Assembly: GCF_000224145.3 (NCBI RefSeq)
Contig: NC_020166.2
Location: 2,092,319 to 2,156,318 of the forward strand
Reading direction: 5' to 3'
DNA length: 64,000 bases
Source: Ciona intestinalis
Lineage: Eukaryota > Chordata > Ascidiacea > Phlebobranchia > Cionidae
The notes beneath the pieces were generated by a model, which was given only the letters and a program-made list of their open reading frames with translations, had not been told where the DNA came from and searched no databases. Below, piece by piece: positions 13,001 through 24,400 of the stretch; positions within the stretch are counted from its first letter, which is position 1, and every line of letters begins with the position of its first letter. The translations under genes and the position numbers were made by a program.

Positions 13001-16000
13001 CAGATACAGACCACAGTGGATACCTCTCTTTTAGAGAATTTGCTGATCTCATCATATTACTTATGAATGGTACGTAGAGGGTAACAAGTATTTAGAAACA
13101 ACTGGTGACGCATTTACTTGATCATTTCGTATTTTGTGATTGTCTAAAATAGCTGGTATATCGTGGATTTTCAATGGGGTTTCTTGGATTTGCAATTCAT
13201 CTGTTTGTACATGTTTAATGTGTGAAATTTGGCCTAACTTTAAAGACACTGTTATATTGTCTAAATTGGCAGCAACATACCAAATATTTCATTCGTTTTA
13301 AACCAGTTCATTGTTTCAAAACATTAACATGTAACAAATACTGTTTGTGAAACTTTAAAGATAAACTTAATGTAACTTATAAATTCAGGGTCACCAGAGC
13401 AGAAGGCGAAGATGTTGTTTGATATGTATGATGTTGACCATAGTGGAGAGATCAACAGAGAGGAAGGAAGAAACATGATCAAGTGAGTGAACATATAAAC
13501 CTAAACCAAATAAAACCATGCATTAAACAGATTTAGTACATATGCACTTGTTCGAATTTGACAACAATTGGGTAGTTGAATAAAGTGAGAACTGATTGTT
13601 AACTTAACAAGAAGCAAGAGATAAATAGGAAATCAATGTGTCTCTGTATGTAAACATTTCACTCTGTTTTTAATAGAAAATATGAGATGCCAAGTGTTTA
13701 CGATATTTTTGGCATACATATAAAGCCCTGAAACACAACTGTAGAAAAAGGGACACAGGATATATAGACACAGGCATCACCTTACAAGTGTCATGAACTG
13801 AACACTAGGCATAAGTATTCTTGAAGTCTAAAAGCTCATGTTATATCAATAACACATTCATGTTATATGAATCTTATTCCAGATCCTTCTTGGAGATGGC
13901 TGGTGCTAATCTTGGTCCTGATGAAGTTTCAGCAGCAGTATCTACCATATTTAAAGAGGCGGGAATTGGGGAGAACAAGGACTCACTTACACTTGAGGAT
14001 TTCACTTATGTCCTCTTAAAAGATCATAGAGAAGCTTTTGAAAGTTCAGAACTTTCAATGCCAGGTAGGTCCAACTTATACAAGGATCAAGGAGAGTTGA
14101 GTGAACAGAACAAAATGAGTGATCAGAGAAGAGTTGATAAACTAAGATAATATTTTATCAGAAAATGGTACAGTTTTAACTGGATAATCGTTTAAAAGGC
14201 TACAATTGTTACCAGCAAACATAATGAGCATTTTCGTAATATTGATCAGTTTATAAATTAGTATAAACTGTAACACATTTACAGGAATTACAAAATCACT
14301 GAAAAAGAAAATGAATCACCAAGCACACCATGCATCACCAATGATAAGAAGACAGGATACATATGGAACTTCTTCAGAGTATGAAATTTCATATTGAACT
14401 TTTACAGTAGTTTTAAAGAGTGTTTGAATATTCCAAACTTGGATTTTAAGCTAATGTAACTCTTTAATGCAGAGAGGTCAATGGAACTGAGATTAGACAG
14501 CGAGTAACAAGCAACTCTGACACAAAGGAAGGAAAGTAAGTTAAGCTTCTATGAAATAAAGTGAAATCTAATGCCGTATTATGCACCTTGTACTTAACCT
14601 AACCACGAATAATGTATTGCCTGATCAAATCATATTTTCTTTTCATTATTTTATAACCTTATATTATAAAAGACAACAACCAACTTTTTTCAACTTACTA
14701 AGTTTATTAAGAGGTTCACCTTTCGGATGACGTTATTTGTATACCGAACAACAATATTAGGAAAAATATTACGGTCCAAAATTTTGTAATTTTGTTTTAC
14801 AATTTTGTTCTTTTGGTTAAACAACAATATAAAGAAAATAATGAAAATAATAACATTTTGTACTCCCTAATTTTTGTTTTTCAGGTCCAATGGCAAAGTG
14901 TTTTCTGATGCAACAGTCTCGCATGAGGAGAAAACATGGTTTGCACGAACATGGAAATATTTGAAAAGAAATGTAGAAAATTATCGACGCCATATATTCT
15001 GTATGGTTATATTTTATGGAATCACTATTGCACTATTAGTGGAACGGGCAACCTGTAAGTAATGGTGTGTGTGTAAATCTCTACAACCAAGTAGTTCAAT
15101 GCAGCATATGTCTATTCAAGTGTTTAAACATGGAGTTTGTGACACTTGAGAACATTCTAAGTAGTATTGATTATCCACAGAATTGTAAAACAATAAAAAA
15201 TATCCTATTTGGATTCCAATGCAAATATAACAAAAAAAGATATATCCCAAGTACTAAAACACATATATATATACATATATATATATATATTTATGTACCC
15301 TTTATTTTCAGTACACGCTTATGGAGCGCAACACATTGGCATCCGAAGAGTAACAGAATGGGGCATTATCATCAGTAGAGCATCAGCTGCAGCTATTAGC
15401 TTCCACTTCAGATCTATTCTGCTTACGATGTCACGAAATCTGATCGCAACTTGTCGTGAAACTTTACTAAAGAACTTAATTCCATTTGACTCAGCAGTTG
15501 CCTTCCATAAGCAGATTGCATATGTGGCACTTGTGGAAACAAGTAAGATAGAAAGTTGCTTTGTAAATGTAACTTAGAATTACCGTTTTTGTAATCAAAT
15601 ATAAAATATAAAGAAAAAATCCAAAACAGTTCTAATTTCATATTGCGCAAAGTTTTAGACAATAATATTTTAACAAAGTTTGTTCGGATAACTCTAGTTT
15701 GCCTGCTGATACAAAAAAATACGGCTTTTCTTTTTTTCCATAGTTTTTCATGTTCTTGGCCATGCATCCAACTTTTACCACTTCTGTGTTCACCCACTGC
15801 CAGTGCTTGCGTGCCTCTTTCCAAAGATATTTGTAGATGATGGGTAAGAGAAATCAAAAACTTTAAATATTAAACCACATACACAAGTGCCTCCTGCATT
15901 AGCAGATGAACCAACTTTTTTTGCTTAATTCATGGATTTGTTCATTCATTAAAAAATTCAAAAATCCCTTGGAAAGTTCCAAAAAACTCATGCTAATTTC

Positions 16001-19000
16001 TTTAGCAAGAAAGCATTACCATGAAAACAGCATTAGCTGTACCAATATTCTCATATTCTCACAAACACAACTTTCATTTCCACAGATCTGATTTACCAAA
16101 ATCTTTAACATGGTGGTTCTTTGAAACAATCACTGGTTTAACAGGAGTTCTTTTGCTTCTAACCATCTCTATTATTTACGTATTTGCGATGCAGTATTCA
16201 AGGAGATTTTGCTTTCGTGCATTCTGGATAACCCACCATTTATACAGTAAGTGGCAAATGCTAAAAATCGACATNNNNNNNNNNNNNNNNNNNNNNNNNN
16301 NNNNNNNNNNNNNNNNNNNNNNNNTACGTTTTTGTAATCAATATAAAATATAAAGAAAAAATCCAAAACAGTTCTAATTTCATATTGCGCAAAGTTTTAG
16401 ACAATAATATTTTAACAAAGTTTGTTCGGATAACTCTAGTTTGCCTGCTGATACAAAAAAATACGGCTTTTCTTTTTTTCCATAGTTTTTCATGTTCTTG
16501 GCCATGCATCCAACTTTTACCACTTCTGTGTTCACCCACTGCCAGTGCTTGCGTGCCTCTTTCCAAAGATATTTGTAGATGATGGGTAAGAGAAATCAAA
16601 AACTTTAAATATTAAACCACATACACAAGTGCCTCCTGCATTAGCAGATGAACCAACTTTTTTTGCTTAATTCATGGATTTGTTCATTCATTAAAAAATT
16701 CAAAAATCCCTTGGAAAGTTCCAAAAAACTCATGCTAATTTCTTTAGCAAGAAAGCATTACCATGAAAACAGCATTAGCTGTACCAATATTCTCATATTC
16801 TCACAAACACAACTTTCATTTCCACAGATCTGATTTACCGAAATCTTTAACATGGTGGTTCTTTGAAACAATCACTGGTTTAACAGGAGTTCTTTTGCTT
16901 CTAACCATCTCTATTATTTACGTATTTGCGATGCAGTATTCAAGGAGATTTTGCTTTCGTGCATTCTGGATAACCCACCATTTATACAGTAAGTTTCAAA
17001 TGCTAAAAATCGACATAGAATTGATGATAATATAAACCATTTGGTTTTACTCTCAATTCAGATCTGACTTTTTTAGGAATTGGTTGGTTGTATTTTCATC
17101 TAGGAAAGAATTACCACAAATTTCTGCTGTAATAGTTTGATGTCATTACAATTAATCCATACAACCATTACATGCTTTTTGTGTAGAAATGAACAGACCA
17201 CAGCTCTTGTTTGTGTTAAACTATTGAAGACAAATATATTAAAACAAATCTAGACCATTTCATTAATGAAAAAAGGTGATGTGCCAAGTCACAAAGTGTC
17301 TCTAAAAGGATAAGCCACAAGTAATGGGTTAAAAAACTCTCTAAAAGGTTAAGAAACCCATAAAAGTTTGAGAAACACTAGACCTCATCCACAACTATTC
17401 CTTCCACAGCGGTGCTCTATATCCTTACCATACTTCATGGAAGTCTCGGGATTGTCCAAGCTCCAGTCTTCCATTTCTACCTCGTTGTTCCTGTTGTGAT
17501 TTTCCTTATTGACAAGATGATCACCATCAGCAGATCAAAGGTTCAAATCACAGTCATCAAAGCTGAGGCTTTACCATCAGGTAAAACTTGCAAACTATCC
17601 ATTGAAACATTTGTTCTGCTTTTGCATTTTTGGTGACAAAAAACGGCAAACAAATGTGGGAAAAGTAGGTTAAATGAGCCATGTCACATACTCTTTTATT
17701 ATTCAAAATCTAAAAGTACCCTGACTTTTTAAAAGTCAGGCAGAAAAAGCTCCTTCACTTCTTAAGATATTTCAGATTTAGCCAAAAAGCTATAATACTT
17801 TTATATTTAGGTGTTCTGAACTTGGTATTCAAGCGTCCAGTGGCATTTGATTACCAATCAGGTCAATGGGTTCGGATTGCATCTTTGTCTTTGGGAACAA
17901 ATGAATACCATCCATTTACACTTACTTCTGCTCCACATGAGGTAAGATTAAAAACTGCATTTCAGCTCTGGATAAAATTGCACTGGTGGAACAGCTTGTT
18001 TTACATAAGTCGCAGCATTACTCTGTACCAGCTTTAAAAGTCCTTTCAGTAATGCTAGATCAATTGTTTTTCAGTTTAAAAAACCCCTGTAATATTAGAG
18101 GAACATTGCTGACATAAGGCACTGAACAAAGTTTTTCAGCATGTTTGTTTCTCGAGATGCATTAAATTTTTTTGTAATTATACTGTTTAAATAGTTTACC
18201 ATCAAATTATCAACTTTAGAGATACCTGTCTCTTCATATACGATCTGTGGGACCATGGACAAGTAACTTGAGAAATCTGTATCAAACTGCCGTTGAACAC
18301 CAAGGAAAACTTCCAAATGTGAGTGTTTACTTCCTAAGAAGTGGCTTGCTTTAACATCTAGTGAAGTCTATGCCGTAGCACCGTAAGTGTTGGGCTAGCT
18401 CTGGTTAGAATCTCAGGCATCATTGTGTGCTACACTGCAGGACCTCACCCATGTAGAATAGAATAATTTCAATTATTGTCCAATAATTTAAAATGGTTTT
18501 TAGTTATATCTTGATGGACCATTTGGAGAGGGCCACCAGGATTGGTATAAATATGAAGTATCTGTACTGGTTGGAGCTGGTATCGGTGTAACTCCTTTTG
18601 CTTCCATATTGAAAGATATTGTCAATCGGACTTCAACAAAGAAAGGAAGTCACATTCCATGCAAAAAAAAGGTGTTTTTTTTAAGAATACATTGTATTTT
18701 GCTGCATTCATTACTGGTATGCTGTTATAGTCCACAAAATCCAGTGTAGTGTTTAGAACTTATATATGATCCACGAAGACTCTGTTACAAAGTCTGTTAA
18801 ATTAATGTTAGTTGCTGAAAATGAATTTGTCTAAAAAATTGAACAACAAAATTGTTGGAGTTGCCATTGATTCATAAAGTTTAGGCGTGCCATTCTTGTA
18901 GTTCTGTGTTGCAGAATATGCAAGGCTTAATGTGTTTTTTTTTATACAAAATGTGCAGACTTGTTTTTTTGTGAGAAAACCCACTAAATACCGTATAGCA

Positions 19001-19988
19001 TTTCATAATGTTGTTTTCAAAATCAGATTTATTTTGTAAAATCCTCAACAGAAAACCCATAACGCTCCAACTTTATTATTTTAAATTCTGATTCAAAAAC
19101 TTTTAGATTTACTTCATCTGGGTAACACGCACACAAAGACATTTTGAATGGCTTACTGATATCATTCGCGAGTTAGAAGAGACAGCAGGAGGGGACCTCG
19201 TATCAACGCATATCTACATTACACAATTTGCCAATAAATACGACCTTAGAACAACCATGTTGGTAAGTTTAAAACAATATAAAAGACTGTGCAGATGCTA
19301 AATGATCATTTTGGCACTTTTATATACATTTTGCTTCTGTATATTTTGCAATAACGTCCTGTGCTGGATCGTTTGTGCAGGCCAGCATACATGGTTTTAA
19401 AGTCATTGAATTTTCCATAAATTATGAAAAGCTAAATGAATGTGCAATTGTAAAACATTTTTATTTCAGTACATCTGTGAGAGATACTTCCAGAAAGTTG
19501 CCAACAAAAGTATGTTCACTGGACTGAAAGCAATCACACACTTCGGAAGACCACAATTTGAAGCTTTCTTGGATTCATTACAAACAAAGCATAAAGAGGT
19601 GGGTAGCAGTGTTTACACTGTTTTAAAGTACTGTGTTCGCATCTGACCACAAAATCAAAACAAAAAGCATTGGGTAATTAAACAACTTAGCGAAAGAGGT
19701 TCTATCGTTAAGCCGTTCTGGGAAACCGTAATTTAGGTATGATATTGCCCAATACCATTATCCCTAATGATTTATTATACACTGATGCACGGTGTGTAAA
19801 GGAATCCATGTTATAATCTGCAGAGTTGCCCTGCCACAGTGAGATAATACAATTATACATTTTAGGTGCGAACATTAGGTGTTTTTAGTTGCGGACCACC
19901 TGGGTTAACCAATGGTGTAGAAGACGCATGTAGAAACCTAAACAAACTAAACAAAGCAAGATTCAACCATTTTTATGAAAACTTCTGA
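4046..19988 (+). CDS. DUOX: Dual oxidase (peroxidase / NADPH oxidase)
   Basis: Membrane flavocytochrome that passes electrons from cytosolic NADPH via FAD and two hemes to O2, making extracellular H2O2. Exons (34): 4046-4100, 4546-4626, 5143-5304, 5783-5952, 6679-6892, 7113-7237, 7566-7668, 8372-8568, 9059-9155, 9538-9701, 9959-10137, 10516-10631, 10759-10896, 10990-11139, 11486-11607, 11710-11813, 11996-12152, 12404-12493, 12934-13069, 13389-13482, 13883-14064, 14285-14378, 14473-14535, 14885-15054, 15312-15542, 15744-15843, 16086-16246, 17410-17580, 17811-17941, 18220-18318, 18504-18671, 19107-19262, 19470-19598, 19866-19988. All phases agree and give 1543 aa, close to human DUOX1. Seen: signal peptide in exon 1; peroxidase domain to about residue 555 with DGWYNN, WLDGS.IYG and RDGDR.WFEN; first TM about 580-600; EF-hands [12 protein letters not shown] (~835) and [12 protein letters not shown] (~868); heme-type His pairs in IFHVLGH and THHLY; FAD motif HPFTLTSAP (~1310); NADPH motif GAGIGVTPF (~1374); C-terminal FSCGPPG and ending YENF. 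Exons 26-27 are repeated after the gap (16486-16585, 16828-16988) and should be counted once. Start chosen because it heads a signal peptide that splices in frame. Confidence 0.97.
4224..4398 (+). mobile_element. MITE, TACTGTGGGG subtype
   Basis: Left end TACTGTGGGGTAAGATGG rather than the common end; lies in Duox intron 1. Confidence 0.8.
4936..5106 (-). mobile_element. MITE, reversed
   Basis: Duox intron 2; begins GGTGGGGTGGGGAAGATGGG, ends TTCACCCTACTG. The inner order is opposite to forward copies. Confidence 0.85.
5595..5760 (+). mobile_element. SINE, 3' part
   Basis: TGGGTTGTCTAAATTGTCAG, then CAATCATCCACA, TTACATATACGTGGTAA, AAGCTGGTGTG and the end ACGACTGTCGTTT. The same ordered blocks recur in the other SINE entries. 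Duox intron 3. Confidence 0.75.
6021..6178 (+). mobile_element. MITE, degenerate
   Basis: Duox intron 4; only the arms and scattered inner blocks remain recognisable. Confidence 0.5.
7712..7879 (-). mobile_element. MITE, reversed
   Basis: Duox intron 7; TAGTAAGTTGGGGTAAAATG left arm, right arm decayed. Confidence 0.8.
8159..8349 (+). mobile_element. MITE, forward
   Basis: Second copy in Duox intron 7, ending only about 20 bases before the acceptor of exon 8. Confidence 0.85.
8659..8853 (+). mobile_element. MITE, forward
   Basis: Duox intron 8, full length with both arms. Confidence 0.9.
9340..9502 (+). mobile_element. SINE, 3' part
   Basis: Duox intron 9, ending about 35 bases before exon 10; carries AAGCTGGCACGAGGTGTATG and the GTTATAACGA block. 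Confidence 0.75.
10163..10362 (-). mobile_element. MITE, reversed
   Basis: Duox intron 11, full length; starts about 25 bases after the donor. Confidence 0.9.
11313..11452 (+). mobile_element. MITE, left end missing
   Basis: Duox intron 14; inner blocks and right arm CCCACCCTACTG remain. Confidence 0.75.
12600..12860 (+). mobile_element. SINE-like repeat, second type
   Basis: Duox intron 18. Contains a pol III B-box-like AGGTTCACTGGTCGAAATCC and the TTGGGCAAAACACATAAAG block seen in many tRNA-derived SINEs, but none of the blocks of the common SINE here. Confidence 0.5.
15259..15294. repeat. TA simple repeat
   Basis: Alternating ACATATATATATACATATAT run in Duox intron 24. Confidence 0.85.
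15581..16274 (+). repeat. Duplicated Duox segment, left copy
   Basis: Holds exons 26 and 27 (15744-15843, 16086-16246) and flanking intron. It recurs almost base for base at 16325-17016 at an offset of 742. The right copy alone continues into the intron leading to exon 28; the left copy breaks off at the run of N. The pair is most simply one locus assembled twice. Confidence 0.9.
16275..16324. other. Assembly gap (50 N)
   Basis: A run of exactly 50 N inside the intron after Duox exon 27, between the two copies of the duplicated segment. The round length suggests a gap of unknown size rather than a measured one. Confidence 0.98.
16325..17016 (+). repeat. Duplicated Duox segment, right copy
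   Basis: Second copy of exons 26-27 (16486-16585, 16828-16988). Two one-base indels fall in its first ~20 bases beside the gap, one silent A/G change lies in the second exon, and two changes lie near the left copy's end. Together the copied exons add 261 nt, so a gene predictor could include them in frame and add 87 spurious residues. Confidence 0.9.
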
Positions 19989-20058
19989 ACACTTTTAAAG
20001 CCACAGAATTCCAGACGAAGGTAGGTACCATCAACAACATGAAAAAGCAAGTGGATAT

Positions 20059-20233
20059 ATAGTAGGGAGGGGGGGATGGAACCCTTTTTTATTCTATACT
20101 CTCGTCCCATTTATCTCATTAAGAATTATACACATTACCCCACGACTCCCATAGATCGTTATTAATTGTTTAAAACACGATCAGGATATTTTGCTGTTAT
20201 ATGTCCTAAAGTTGTCCCATCTTACCCAACAGT
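20059..20233 (-). mobile_element. MITE, reversed
   Basis: Inside the probable 3'-UTR intron of Duox. Confidence 0.85.
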
Positions 20234-20623
20234 ATGTTTGCTATACACTGTATAAGATGATTTAAACGTGCACTGTTTTACAGATTCGAAATCTTTATGA
20301 AGATATCTCTTCAAATATTTGCGGCTATTGTTGCAGTATCAATAAGCATTGAGATTTGATAGATTGTGCATTAAGTGCTATGTAGTTCTGTATCTTGTAC
20401 AATATTGCAGTTTGCTTTGCTTTACTAAATATACACAATATTAGTTTAACTGAGCTGAGTTCTTTAACAAGTGTATTGAATATGTCTTTCTACAAGTTAA
20501 GATGCGATGTGGCAAAATTAAAATAATCTCGATATCTCGATTCAGCGAATGTGAATGTGAGTAACACAGAACGTTATCCAGGTTGAGTCTAAGTACAATG
20601 GTATAACAGACAATAGTACAGTA

Positions 20624-20698
20624 TAAGGGGGAAAGATGGGATACCCTTTCATTCCATTTTCTCTTTCCATTTGATAGTAAACAAAACACATGAGTCAA
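20624..20698 (-). mobile_element. MITE, left half only
   Basis: Stops abruptly after the TAGTAAACAAAACACATGA block. Confidence 0.75.
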
Positions 20699-20884
20699 AA
20701 TGCGAGTGAAAGCATGGGTAACTAACTACCTGACAGGGTTCGAATAGAATGACGTAAATACGTTTATACTCTACCAAGTAACAGATTTGGGATTCATTTG
20801 GGTGCATTCCTATACGCGATACAAAAAAAGCTATAATAAAAAAGTTTTGTTGGAATTATACGCATAGCATCAACAGCCTGTTGT

Positions 20885-21045
20885 TGGAACATTACTCAAT
20901 GTGAATGTAATGTAACTTGCATTATTCTCGCGTGGCCAGAAAACTACAGTCGTTATTACACCGTTTACATGGGTTTTCATACACCATGTGCCAGCTTACG
21001 AGTTACGTATGTTACTTAGTGGGTAAATATTTGTTGGAGATTTTT
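20885..21045 (-). mobile_element. SINE 3' part, reversed
   Basis: Reverse complement of the ordered 3' blocks, with CATACACCATGTGCCAGCTT. Confidence 0.7.
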
Positions 21046-21455
21046 TGTGCTACTGTTTACTGATTCCAACACTATTCTATATTGTATTGATGTATAAGAG
21101 GCTAAAGATAAAGACTAATTGATTTTATTGGCTATTGCACCATGCTTTACATTTTTTGTTAAAACACCACCCCAAAAATGCTGACTTCATTCGCTTAGAT
21201 TTATCATTTTAATGCGGATATAGACATTATTTTTTCTTTCACACGTAAAGTTTTTGTTTAAAATTATTTTGCGTCAGACCCACTTAGTTCAAGGCATATT
21301 AGCTGCATAAAAAATCCCAATACAACAGAAGAATAACATTTTACAGACGGTAAAAGAAATATTTTATGATCAAAATTCTGCACAAAGATTATAGAAACAC
21401 CCAAGCTTATAGATTATTTACACATTATATGATATTAGTACCTTGGAATACACTT

Positions 21456-24400
21456 TTATATCCAGTTTGCATTTTTGATCTTGGAAGGTATAAATACTTG
21501 TGCAAGGTAGTTAGGAGAAAATCTCATCAAAGCCTGGATCTCTGCTTTGCGATCGCAACGCAGCATATTGTGTAGCTGAAAATGTTTATAAATGAATGTA
21601 ACTTGCTTTAACCTTGTGTGGCCAATAAGGACAGTCGTTATAACCTGGGTGTTCCTCGTGTCAGCTTAAGAGTTGCCATTTATGTTACTTTCTAACTAAT
21701 TAGTTTTTTAGATTTTTTTTGGTTTTTGAGGAGTATGAGTGATAATTTGGGGCAATTGCCATGAAGTGTATTACCCAAGGACACATAAGCCTAAAATGGT
21801 AGCAGTGACGAGCCTTGAACCCAAAGTTGCAACATTAATAATAAATTACCTCCTCGGCTAATCTAGCATGGTATTCAATGTATGGTCTTGCAAAAATGTC
21901 CCGGCATTTAGATTTATCTTTATCAGATAAAGGTAAAGTCACATCATCAGGTAGTCTTAACCTGCATAAGCAGAAACATGTTAATCTATGTGACTGTATT
22001 TGACAATTTTATTTATTGTGCGGTAGAACTTTGTCAAGGAACTGGGATTTAGACCAGATTTGACCCATTGCATTTTACGATATTAAAATGTTTAATTTTA
22101 GAACAGACAAATTTCTAAACTGGTACATACTATTGCTTAAGCCCCAATTCATCATAAGAGCGAATGTTAATAAAATAATTTCTTTAAGGGAATGCATAAT
22201 GTAGCTACCACGCTTATTTTCTTCTAATTAAATGTAATTATGTTTATAACTGTAGTCTGTAAGTATGTTTTAACAACTGCTGTTTTGTCGCTATATCCTG
22301 CGTTTTTGTTTAAAATATTTCTATATCTTTGCTACCGTAATGGCAGAGATAAATAAGGTTATTATAATCAGCTTAAAACAGATAAAAAATTATACCTGTA
22401 CAAGCCTGATCTGTTCTAAACACCTTACCTTGTAATATCTGAAGGAAATACACCAATCCACTTCATAAAAGGCAATGCTAAGCTATGTACATCATGACTT
22501 TGTGACTAGCAATGTAAAACTGTATCCGTTTACAAAGTAAAGAAAAAATTAAAACATTTTTTACTTTTTTTTACTTTTTTACACTACAATATACTCATTG
22601 AATGATCTGACTTCTTTTGAAACTTGTAAAGGGTATAATATGGTTTCAAACATCTAACTACCACACTTCAGAAGCATGAGTGTACTACCTACTATAGGAG
22701 CATGATAGCTTGACAGGTACGAAAATGAGAAAAAAACAATACATTTGGTGCGTAAGAAAACATGTGTTATAATTATAACATGGGTTATAAAATACTTTCC
22801 TGGGGCTATATATTATCATTTTAAGGCTACCACTGTACAAATAACTAATATTTAAACTACCTTACCAAACTTATGCTATAACTTACTAAGCTTAAATTAA
22901 TTCTAGCTTACCAGGGATCCAAATCTATAAACGCACATAATCTCAATACCTGGGGAGGAAAAAACTCATCGTTGAACAGCTATGGAATGCAATCTCTCAA
23001 TACATTTGTACAGTACTAGTGAATGGCTATGAGTATTTTACGCGATACTAACCAAAAATTGGTTGACTTTAAAACTCACTGTGATATTTTGTTAAAGACT
23101 TAGTAAAGACTCATGAATTTATTGCAATAAAATATACTTTTTCAGTGGCTTAAACAACCAAAAGTGAATTTTGACGCTACCCATATTTTTGTTTTTTTTA
23201 CAGTAAAAAAGATAATTTACGAAATCCGGTTATTTATCAGATTATTTTCATTAAAAATAAAATACGAAAAATTACCATGTGGGTCTGCATCCATAAGACC
23301 AAACACAGGAATTTCGAGTTCGTTCCATATTTTTCGTATGAGAATCCGGGTGTTCACATCGGGCACACCTTTACCCTAGGAATATCAAGTTATTTCAAAA
23401 CTGCTAAAATAAAACGTTTATAAGCAAACAACTTTTATCTCAGACATTTTTATATCAAGATCCAAGGCTTACTGCACAGGGCACTCAAATTCATTAGAAA
23501 AATGCAAATTTTCAGACAAATAAAAATTGTTTCTACTGCTTAGGCATTGGTTGTGCTTTAGGACAAAAAAATATTGCCCTAGTTTAGTAGTTTTCTAATA
23601 CTTACTGTTACAAGTATGCAAGGCATGTTGGTCGTAAAACCTTGGTCAAGCAATCTTTGGAATGTTGCATCTTTTTCAATGACCAACACAAACTTGGCAT
23701 GTTGTGTTTTTATGTTTGAAACATTGTCCACTAACACAGGAACTACTAAACCCTGTAAAAAAAACGAAATTAAATAAAAAGATCTGTTAAAGACTAAATT
23801 TGTAAGATATGTATTATTGAACAAATGTACCTAATAATTTAACTGGCTTGGTATTAGGGCGTTTGGTTTCAAAAGTGGATTTTCTATTATTTTGTGTATG
23901 GCTGACAGTTTGGACAACCCATGGGCCATGAGTAACCTCTTGATTAAATTAAGTCTCTTGCTCAAAGACACAGGTAGCAGTATGAAGCTCTGGTTATAAA
24001 TAAATGGATTTAACTACTGTGCTAAGTATACACATCATAGGTGGCTAGGTGCAAAACCTAGGGTGGCAGGGTAGGCAGCTCCTAGAATTTTCTACAATGC
24101 ATTAATCAGTGAACATTACAACCAATAAATTTGATTTGTTTCATGAAATAGTATGTCTAGGACACATATGCACACAATGATAGCAGCAACAAGCCTTGAA
24201 TCCATTACCTCTGGGTTGGAGGAATTCCTGCTTCCCCGCATTTTAATAAGTTTGACGCATTTGATGCTCGTAAATCTATTATATATATTTATATTATCTT
24301 ATATACATTACGTACAGACTGGTTTAGTGAACAGTCAACAGTTTGACCATCAGGGTCCACAAACTGAAGGTCACCAGCGACTAATCCTTTAGATGTAGCA

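Larger units (their letters stand above)
19989..21455. other. Duox/SPO11 convergent intergenic region
   Basis: Contains the Duox 3' UTR and the SPO11 3' end. A donor-like GTAGGT after about 20023 and an acceptor-like pyrimidine tract ending in CAG before about 20283 suggest a 3'-UTR intron of Duox, with a MITE inside it. Also a half MITE (20624-20698) and a reversed SINE 3' part (20885-21045). On the minus strand an AATAAA lies at 21124-21129, a possible SPO11 poly(A) signal. No further gene seen. Confidence 0.5.

Noticed and set aside
16325-17016. Real tandem exon duplication in Duox
   Set aside because: Lies at an N gap, differs mainly at the gap edges, and would insert an extra membrane segment not found in the family; kept as a finding to test.
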